The notes under the pieces are model-generated. The model searched no databases. It saw only the letters and a list, made by a program, of their open reading frames with translations, and was not told where the DNA came from. Source: a bacterium (lineage in GTDB: Bacteria > SZUA-79 > Acidulodesulfobacterales > Acidulodesulfobacteraceae). Taken from it: DNA of 11,012 bases. This document shows, piece by piece, positions 1 through 5,034 of this stretch. The DNA is taken from NCBI GenBank assembly GCA_021828445.1, contig JAJZJD010000031.1:1-11012 (forward strand), written 5' to 3'. Both the position numbers and the translations under genes were made by a program. Each line of letters opens with the position of its first letter. Position 1 is the stretch's first letter.

Positions 1-16
1 ATAGATAAAAAAACTA

Positions 17-44
17 TTGATTTTTTTTTAAATAATGATATATA
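17..44 (+). promoter_or_regulatory. Possible sigma70-type promoter for pal
   Basis: TTGATT at 17-22 is followed after 16 bases by TATATA at 39-44. Each matches the -35 and -10 consensus at four of six positions. The surrounding sequence is so AT-rich that chance matches are likely, and TATA-like hexamers also start at 41 and 45. The position fits: it would give a leader of roughly 90 bases before the pal start. Confidence 0.3.
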
Positions 45-77
45 TATATTATGTAAAAATTAATCAATTTATCTAAT

Positions 78-90
78 CCGGATAATCCGG
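78..90. repeat. Short inverted repeat CCGGAT-A-ATCCGG in the pal leader
   Basis: CCGGAT (78-83) and ATCCGG (85-90) are perfect inverted copies separated by one base. The same stretch can be read as two direct copies of AATCCGG (75-81 and 84-90). It stands out because the rest of the leader is almost pure A/T. It lies downstream of the possible promoter, so it could be an operator or a small mRNA structure. No known regulator site is recognised. Confidence 0.35.
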
Positions 91-130
91 TTTTAAAAGC
101 CAATTAATTTAATCTTATTTTAATTTTTAA

Positions 131-138
131 GGAGAGAG
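131..138 (+). promoter_or_regulatory. Strong ribosome binding site of pal
   Basis: GGAGAGAG ends six bases before the ATG at 145, giving a near-consensus Shine-Dalgarno at the usual distance. It fixes the pal start. It is the only clear, well-placed site of this kind among the eleven genes in the window. Confidence 0.8.
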
Positions 139-144
139 TTTACG

Positions 145-690
145 ATGAACAAAAAAACAAAGATCGGTCTTTCTATTCTTGGTTTAGTTTTCGGCGTTTC
201 CGCCGTCCTTTCAGGATGCGCCCCAAAAGTAACAAAAACGTCCTCGAGCGCCCTGCCGCCGGCACAAAAGCCAGCCGTCGCCGCAGTGACGCCGCAGTCT
301 CAACAGACGCCTTCTTACATGAAAAAGTATCCGTGGCTTGCAAATTACAGCATTCAAGCCAACTCCAACAACATTCATTTTGCTTTCGACAAATCTATCC
401 TTACCCCGCTTGATAAGATGATACTTAAAAAGGATGCGATTTACCTTAAGTATAATTCCGACGTAGCTATACAGATTCAGGGAAACTGCGATAGGAGAGG
501 TTCGGAGGCATATAACCTTGCCCTTGGATGGAGAAGAGCTAACGCCGCCAAAGCATATCTTCAAGACCTCGGCGTTGCGGCAGACAGGCTCAAAACAATC
601 AGCTACGGAAAAGAAAAGCCTTTATGCAGGGCGCATACGGAAGTGTGCTATGCTATAAACAGAAGAGACCATTTTGCGGTTGCTAAATAA
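145..690 (+). CDS. pal: Pal-type peptidoglycan-associated outer-membrane lipoprotein
   Basis: This 181-residue protein is predicted to anchor the outer membrane to peptidoglycan, normally as part of the Tol-Pal system. It begins with a lipoprotein signal peptide: a Lys-rich start, a hydrophobic core at residues 7-21, then the lipobox LSGC with Cys25 as the lipidation site. The next residue is Ala, not Asp, which fits outer-membrane sorting. Residues 26-60 are a Ser/Pro/Ala/Gln-rich linker, and about 76-181 form an OmpA-like domain. Asp116 (in GNCDRRG) and Arg174 (in NRRD) sit where family members contact the diaminopimelate of the peptide stem. Cys161 and Cys168 near the end could form a disulfide. 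Length is normal for Pal. No tolB or ybgF-like gene is visible on either side. Codon choice (many CTT/CTC leucines) and the strong ribosome site suggest high expression. Another OmpA-family lipoprotein is the main alternative. Confidence 0.92.
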   Translation: MNKKTKIGLSILGLVFGVSAVLSGCAPKVTKTSSSALPPAQKPAVAAVTPQSQQTPSYMKKYPWLANYSIQANSNNIHFAFDKSILTPLDKMILKKDAIYLKYNSDVAIQIQGNCDRRGSEAYNLALGWRRANAAKAYLQDLGVAADRLKTISYGKEKPLCRAHTEVCYAINRRDHFAVAK

Positions 691-723
691 ACGGCAAAAC
701 CCTAAAGTTTTAAGTTAAAATTT

Positions 724-770
724 AACCCTGAATAAACTAATAATTTATTCAGGGTTTTTTTATTTTTTTT
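724..770 (+). terminator. Strong intrinsic terminator after pal
   Basis: A perfect 13-bp stem (724-736 with 744-756, starting AACCCTG) encloses a 7-base loop. It runs into a long T tract, interrupted by one A, up to 770. This is a textbook Rho-independent terminator for pal. The opposite strand also ends here, since the bioC stop is at 769. The hairpin may therefore act for both genes, although the T tract on the minus-strand side is weaker. Confidence 0.9.
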
Positions 771-1575
771 ATTGTTTTTTAAGCGTAAGATATGCGATAT
801 TGTAAGTGCAGAAGACCATTCCATTGCTATTGCGGTAACATTTGTCGTAATTAATAAGCCCTTTCCTTAATAAAGCCGTTCCGCATATTTTTTCGTTAAC
901 CGCATTTTTTGCTCCGAGCATATTTATTCTTTTTAGGAGCTGCAAAGAAGACCCTGCGGTTTCTATATATTCTATAGTCTCGGAATAGTCGGTCTTTAAT
1001 CCCGCCGAGCCTATTTTTTCTTTAAAATATTCTAACTGCGGAAATTTATGGAATTTTATGTTTTCATTTGAGGCGCTTTTAAAATTTTCCTCGAATTCTT
1101 TTAATGTTCCGGAAATTAAAAAGGACAGGATAATAATCCCTCCGTCTTTTAATATTGAATTGCATCTATTGAGGAAATAATCTACGTCGTTGAGCCAGTG
1201 CAGAGTCATATTCGAGAATATGACGTCAAATTTCTTGTCTTTTAAAGGCAGAGATTCCGCATCTCCGCAAATTAAACACGCATTATCCGCCGCATCGCCG
1301 ACCCCTCTTATTTTTCTTTTTGCTTCCTTAAGCAGTCCAAAGGCAAGGTCTAATCCTAAATAATCGAAAGAATTTGCCGTGGCGGCGTCTTTAACCGCAA
1401 AATATCCCTGCGCCGTTCCGCATCCTATATCTAGTATATTCAGCCGCCTTTTATCATAATTATAATTTTTTATAGATTGAGATATCATTTTGAGGGTTAT
1501 ATTATGATAGGACGTATAATTATCGTAATCTTTAGCTTCGGAAAAATTTTTTTTAACTTTATGTTTATTTATCAT
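769..1575 (-). CDS. bioC: Malonyl-[acyl-carrier protein] O-methyltransferase, BioC
   Basis: BioC methylates the free carboxyl of malonyl-ACP using S-adenosylmethionine. This disguises it as a primer so that fatty-acid synthesis can build the pimeloyl chain of biotin. The 268-residue protein is a class I methyltransferase: motif I is ILDIGCG (residues 47-53), followed by an acidic strand end (LGLDL), GDAESLPL and FDVIFSNMTLHW. These last two blocks closely resemble the GDIESLPL and SN..W region of E. coli BioC, as does the following segment with ISGTLKEFEE. The gene lies 18 bp downstream of bioF on the same strand, which strongly supports the biotin role over a generic methyltransferase. No convincing ribosome site precedes the ATG, so it may depend on coupling to bioF. 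No demethylating esterase (BioH or similar) is visible in the window. Confidence 0.87.
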   Translation of the reverse strand: MINKHKVKKNFSEAKDYDNYTSYHNITLKMISQSIKNYNYDKRRLNILDIGCGTAQGYFAVKDAATANSFDYLGLDLAFGLLKEAKRKIRGVGDAADNACLICGDAESLPLKDKKFDVIFSNMTLHWLNDVDYFLNRCNSILKDGGIIILSFLISGTLKEFEENFKSASNENIKFHKFPQLEYFKEKIGSAGLKTDYSETIEYIETAGSSLQLLKRINMLGAKNAVNEKICGTALLRKGLINYDKCYRNSNGMVFCTYNIAYLTLKKQ

Positions 1576-1593
1576 ACATCATACATTTTATAT

Positions 1594-2808
1594 TTAACTG
1601 TTCATATTCAATTTGACCTTATCGACTATTTCTTTTAAAGCATTCTCAAGTATTGTTCCGTTTATCGCCGCATTTATGCCGAGCCTTAATCTTGCGCTTT
1701 TTTTAGGAACGGCGGGGTATCTTATCGCCTTGAGATAAATGCCGGCTTTTAACAATTCTTTTTCTATTAAAACGGCTTTATCTTCTTCTCCTATTAGTAT
1801 GGGAATTATGTGAGTCGATGAATTCAGAGTGTTCAATCCCGACCCGCTTATATATTTGCGGGCAAATTCGGAGTTATCTTTTAATATTTGGATTATTCCG
1901 GGGTTTTCCTTTATTAACTTTAAGGCTTCGAGAGCCGAAGCGGCTGACGCAGGAGGTATGCCGGTAGAAAATATGAATGCTCTGCTGAAATTAATCAGAT
2001 ATTCTATTATTAAACGGCTTGAAATAGCAAAAGCCCCGTTTGATGCCAGAGCTTTGCCCAGAGTTCCTATGATTATGTCGGGTTTTAGTTTATGAAAATC
2101 GGCGCTCCCGCCCCCTTTTTGTCCGATTGTTCCGGTTGCATGGGCGTCATCGACGATACTCAAGGCATCGTAACGCTTTGCTATCTTTATAATACCGGGC
2201 AAATCGGGGATATCTCCGTCCATACTGAAAACACCCTCGGTTATAACCAACTTTATTTCGGAGTCTTTATGCCTTCTTAATATGCTTTCGAGATGGTTTA
2301 AATCGTTATGTTTAAAACTTTTGAATTTTACGCCGGATGCTAGAACTCCGTCTATAATGGAGGCATGGGAAAGTTCGTCAAAAGCTATGAATGTTTTTAG
2401 AGGAGAAACGCTTGACAGAGACCTGATTATTCCCGTATTAGCTTGATAGCCCGAAGGATATAAGATGCAGTCTTCATAGTCTCCCTTGAATTCGCACAAT
2501 TCTTTTTCGAGTTCCCGATGTATATCGGAATGGCCGCATATTAAAAAAGAAGACGAGGCTGAAGTTCCGTATATATCGACGGCTTTTTTAGCCGCATTTT
2601 TTACTTTTTCGTTTTTAGAAAGCCATAAATAATCGTTTGTTGCAAGATTAACGGTTCCGGTGCTATAATTAAAATCGTTATCGATGTTTTTATCGGGGCA
2701 AGTTTTTAGATTGCTTTTCTTTAAGCCTATTTCGGGAATTTTTCTATAGAGTCCCAGCTTTTTATTTTTTTCGATTTTGCTTAAGATTAGTTCGGATAGT
2801 AAAGACAT
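1594..2808 (-). CDS. bioF: 8-amino-7-oxononanoate synthase, BioF
   Basis: This PLP enzyme condenses pimeloyl-ACP (or pimeloyl-CoA) with L-alanine, releasing CO2, to give 8-amino-7-oxononanoate in biotin synthesis. It is cytosolic, and its 404 residues are close to the usual family length. Visible hallmarks are NLATNDYLWLS near residue 55, the glycine-rich SASSSFLICG segment, DELSHASIIDG, and EGVFSMDGD. Asp220 and His223 in VDDAHATG hold the cofactor ring, and Lys252 in GTLGKALA is the Schiff-base lysine. The spacing from Asp220 to Lys252 matches E. coli BioF (204 to 236). The sister enzyme Kbl (2-amino-3-ketobutyrate ligase) is similar, but the bioC partner downstream decides for BioF. It is the first gene of a two-gene minus-strand operon; bioA, bioD and bioB must lie elsewhere. 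A candidate promoter lies at 2851-2879. Confidence 0.92.
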   Translation of the reverse strand: MSLLSELILSKIEKNKKLGLYRKIPEIGLKKSNLKTCPDKNIDNDFNYSTGTVNLATNDYLWLSKNEKVKNAAKKAVDIYGTSASSSFLICGHSDIHRELEKELCEFKGDYEDCILYPSGYQANTGIIRSLSSVSPLKTFIAFDELSHASIIDGVLASGVKFKSFKHNDLNHLESILRRHKDSEIKLVITEGVFSMDGDIPDLPGIIKIAKRYDALSIVDDAHATGTIGQKGGGSADFHKLKPDIIIGTLGKALASNGAFAISSRLIIEYLINFSRAFIFSTGIPPASAASALEALKLIKENPGIIQILKDNSEFARKYISGSGLNTLNSSTHIIPILIGEEDKAVLIEKELLKAGIYLKAIRYPAVPKKSARLRLGINAAINGTILENALKEIVDKVKLNMNS

Positions 2809-2835
2809 AACTGATATTTATGATAACATATTTAT

Positions 2836-2851
2836 AGATTAAATTAAATCT
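2836..2851. repeat. Inverted repeat AGATT-N6-AATCT near the bioF transcription start
   Basis: AGATT (2836-2840) and AATCT (2847-2851) are inverted copies separated by AAATTA. The repeat abuts the candidate bioF -10 and would cover its transcription start, a typical operator position. It does not look like the BirA operator I know, and in such AT-rich DNA it could be chance. Confidence 0.25.
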
Positions 2852-2879
2852 TTATAAAAGCGATAAATAATAAAATCAA
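2851..2879 (-). promoter_or_regulatory. Candidate sigma70-type promoter for bioF-bioC
   Basis: On the minus strand, TTGATT (2879-2874) is followed after exactly 17 bases by TATAAA (2856-2851). The matches are four of six and five of six to the consensus, with optimal spacing. It lies in the 74-bp gap between the divergent bioF and gatD genes and would start bioF transcription about 35 bases before its ATG. I see no equally good plus-strand promoter for gatD. Confidence 0.45.
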
Positions 2880-2882
2880 ATA

Positions 2883-3647
2883 ATGGAAAAAAATTTTGAA
2901 TTGACCGCCGTAGATTTATATCCTGAAATTATGAATATTTACGGGGACAGAGGAAATATTATTTATTTTAAATACAGGTGTTCTCTTTACGGAATAGATA
3001 TAAAAACTTTTGACGTTTCTATAGGAAAGGGGGCGGAAAAAGAATGCGGCGAAGCCGATATTTTTTTTATGGGCGGAGGGCAGGACGCCGAACAGGCATT
3101 AATTTATGAAGATTTCATCAACGATAAGAAAAATATCTTAACCGAAGCGGTGGAAAAGAATAAAATAATGCTGGCTGTATGCGGCAGTTATCAGCTGTTA
3201 TGCGATTATTACAAATCTATAGACGGCAAAATAATAAAAGGTATTTCTTTATTTAAGGGTTATACGGAATCTAAGACCCCCAGATTAATCGGAAATATAG
3301 CCGTTAAAGCCGACGGTTTCATTCTGGCGGGATTCGAAAATCACGGCGGCAGAACTTATTTGGAAAAAGGGCAGAATGTTTTAGGCAGGGTCTTAAAAGG
3401 ATGCGGAAACAACGGTGAAGATAAAACCGAAGGGGCAAGGACAGGAAATTTTTTCGGAACATATCTGCATGGAAGTTTTCTGCCGAAAAATTTTGCCTTT
3501 TGCGATTATCTTATAGATACCGCTTTAAAAAACAAATACGGAATTTCGCTTGACGAGGTTGTAAAAATAAAAGACATCGGCGGGATAGATAACGATTTTG
3601 AAATACGCGCGCGGAAAGATATAAGGGATTTAAGAAAATTTATTTAA
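2883..3647 (+). CDS. gatD: GatD, glutamine amidotransferase subunit of lipid II isoglutaminyl synthase
   Basis: GatD hydrolyses glutamine and passes ammonia to MurT, which amidates the alpha-carboxyl of D-Glu at position 2 of the lipid II stem peptide, giving D-isoglutamine. The 254-residue protein is a free-standing class I (CobB/CobQ-like) amidotransferase. It shows YPEIMNIYGDRGN near the start, the nucleophile Cys100 in AVCGSYQLL, GFENHGGRTYL, and the catalytic His196 in GTYLHGSFLPKN. The Cys and His positions and the NHGGRTYL and YLHG..LPKN blocks match the GatD branch, such as S. aureus GatD with Cys94 and His189. Full-length cobyric acid synthase is ruled out by size and by lack of its N-terminal synthetase domain. 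The usual CGG after the nucleophile is CGS here. Its partner murT, normally adjacent, starts at 7676. No clear ribosome site is visible. Confidence 0.88.
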   Translation: MEKNFELTAVDLYPEIMNIYGDRGNIIYFKYRCSLYGIDIKTFDVSIGKGAEKECGEADIFFMGGGQDAEQALIYEDFINDKKNILTEAVEKNKIMLAVCGSYQLLCDYYKSIDGKIIKGISLFKGYTESKTPRLIGNIAVKADGFILAGFENHGGRTYLEKGQNVLGRVLKGCGNNGEDKTEGARTGNFFGTYLHGSFLPKNFAFCDYLIDTALKNKYGISLDEVVKIKDIGGIDNDFEIRARKDIRDLRKFI

Positions 3648-4054
3648 GAGCGCGGTTTTTCTTTTTCGTATTTAACTTTTACTACCGTATTTAATCCGCC
3701 GCGGGATTCAAATTTTGCTTCTACTTCCATAAATTCAGGCTTGAGTATTTTTGAGAGGTCTTTAATAATTCTGTTTACGGCGTGCTCCTGAAGAATGCCG
3801 ACATTTCTGAAAGACAAGAGATAATATTTTAAAGATTTCATCTCGACTAATTTTTTAGAAGGCAGATACGTAATTAGAAGCTCCGCCGTATCGGGAAGTC
3901 CCGTCCACGGGCAGACGGACGTGAACTCCTTGGTTCCTATCGTCACGAGCGTGCCGCTTCCCCGATATTGGAAATCCAATGTTTCTAGAACATCGGCATC
4001 AATATTTTTTTCCGATAAGATGTCGAACCTTTTATTTATATATTTGTCTTCCAT
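3644..4054 (-). CDS. queF: NADPH-dependent 7-cyano-7-deazaguanine (preQ0) reductase, QueF
   Basis: QueF reduces the nitrile of preQ0 to the aminomethyl group of preQ1 with two NADPH, the step before transfer of preQ1 into tRNA for queuosine. At 136 residues it is the short, single-domain (tunnelling-fold) form. EFTSVCPWTG contains the nucleophile Cys48, which forms the thioimide with substrate, and Asp55 in GLPD is the expected proton donor. VEMKSLKYYLLSFRN (about 70-84) is the QueF signature region that separates it from GTP cyclohydrolase I. QEHAVNRI follows with Glu90, and SRGGLN near the C terminus is also typical. Relative to B. subtilis QueF, the His before that Glu is Gln89. The gene converges with gatD, sharing a 4-bp stop overlap. 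No queC, queD or queE is in the window. Confidence 0.93.
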   Translation of the reverse strand: MEDKYINKRFDILSEKNIDADVLETLDFQYRGSGTLVTIGTKEFTSVCPWTGLPDTAELLITYLPSKKLVEMKSLKYYLLSFRNVGILQEHAVNRIIKDLSKILKPEFMEVEAKFESRGGLNTVVKVKYEKEKPRS

Positions 4055-4155
4055 CGAGTTTTTTATTTTTATTTTTTATTTTTTATTTTATAATAATTAA
4101 GGTAATTAATTGATTTTATCATAATTATTAAAGTGATTCCATATTAAAATTATAA
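4055..4155. promoter_or_regulatory. Divergent queF/murI intergenic region with a T-rich low-complexity run
   Basis: These 101 bases separate the divergent starts of queF and murI and must hold signals for both. Positions 4059-4090 are a near-periodic run of ATTTTT-like units, which forms an A-rich untranslated leader for queF on the minus strand. A perfect TATAAT lies at 4089-4094 on the plus strand and CATAAT at 4120-4125, but neither has a good -35. No ribosome site precedes either gene. Confidence 0.35.
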
Positions 4156-5001
4156 ATGAAATTTAACGATTCTCCTATAGGAATATTCGATTCAGGTCTT
4201 GGAGGGCTGACGGTTTTTAAGGAAATAAGGAAAATCTTGCCGTTAGAGGATTTGATTTATTTCGGCGATACGGCAAGGGTCCCGTACGGAAATAAGTCAA
4301 AAGAAACGATAATTAAATATTCGTCCGAAATTTTAGGGTTTTTAACCGGCAGAAATGTCAAGATTGTAGTGGTTGCATGCAATACTTCGTCGAGCATGGC
4401 TTTAGAATATTTGCAAAACAAAGCGGACGTTCCGGTATTCGGCGTAATAGAACCCGGAGCGAAAAAAGCGGTACAAGCATCTTCGGGCGGAAATATAGCC
4501 GTAATAGGAACATCCGCAACGATTAAAAGCAGGGCGTATTCAACGGCGATATATAAAGAAATTGCTTCTTTAAAAGGCGATAAGAGCAGTCTGTTCGGCA
4601 GCGGTTTTAAAGTTACCGAGAAAGCCTGCCCGCTTTTCGTGCCGTTAGTAGAAGAAGGGTTTTTAAACCAAGAAATAACAAAAGGCGTCATAAAACATTA
4701 TTTATCTTCCTTAACTGCCGAAAAACCGGCATGTCTCGTATTAGGGTGCACACATTATCCCATCCTCAAAGACTCGATATCCGCCCAACTCGACGGAGAT
4801 ACGGAAATAATAGATTCCGGCATAGAAACCGCCGGGGCGGTTAAAGATTATTTAGAGAAAAACGGAATGTTGAAGTCCGGAGCGAAAAAAGGAGGCGAAC
4901 TGTTTTTCGTCAGCGACGACGTCGAGAAATTTAAAGAACTCGGCGGAAAATTTCTGGGCAGGCCGATAGAAAATGTCGGCTTAGCGGACGGTATAAAATA
5001 A
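4156..5001 (+). CDS. murI: Glutamate racemase, MurI
   Basis: MurI interconverts L- and D-glutamate without a cofactor and supplies the D-Glu that MurD adds as residue 2 of the peptidoglycan stem. The 281-residue protein has the family N terminus PIGIFDSGLGGLTV (Asp12 and Ser13 contact substrate), YFGDTARVPYG, and the first catalytic cysteine Cys75 in VACNTSS. The second, Cys198 in LGCTHYPIL, is followed by His200. GTSATIKS and CPLFVPLVEEG are further family blocks, and the length is normal. The gene is followed by metH after 33 bp and they may be cotranscribed. Its position between gatD and murT matters because those two are predicted to amidate the same D-Glu residue. The AT-rich leader has no recognisable ribosome site. 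Aspartate racemase is an unlikely alternative given the complete MurI motif set. Confidence 0.95.
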   Translation: MKFNDSPIGIFDSGLGGLTVFKEIRKILPLEDLIYFGDTARVPYGNKSKETIIKYSSEILGFLTGRNVKIVVVACNTSSSMALEYLQNKADVPVFGVIEPGAKKAVQASSGGNIAVIGTSATIKSRAYSTAIYKEIASLKGDKSSLFGSGFKVTEKACPLFVPLVEEGFLNQEITKGVIKHYLSSLTAEKPACLVLGCTHYPILKDSISAQLDGDTEIIDSGIETAGAVKDYLEKNGMLKSGAKKGGELFFVSDDVEKFKELGGKFLGRPIENVGLADGIK

Positions 5002-5034
5002 ATTTAACGCAGGATAATTCATTACAATTTTATT

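Noticed and set aside
211..564. Minus-strand open frame inside pal as a separate gene, and similar antisense frames within murI, metH and murT
   Set aside because: They lie entirely within well-recognised genes on the other strand, show no family motifs and have no supporting start signals.
2883..3647. Cobyric acid synthase (CobQ) or another cobalamin-pathway amidotransferase, suggested by the CobQ-like fold and the nearby B12-dependent metH
   Set aside because: The protein is only 254 residues and lacks the N-terminal synthetase domain of CobQ. Its NHGGRTYL and YLHG..LPKN motifs are those of GatD, and a full MurT partner is in the same window.
4059..4090. The ATTTTT-like run as a tandem repeat array or CRISPR-like element
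   Set aside because: The units are imperfect, only about six bases long, and have no spacers. It is low-complexity T-rich sequence in an AT-rich intergenic region.
5002..5034. Cobalamin or SAM riboswitch controlling metH
   Set aside because: The gap to murI is only 33 bases, far too short for either riboswitch, and no conserved box is visible.
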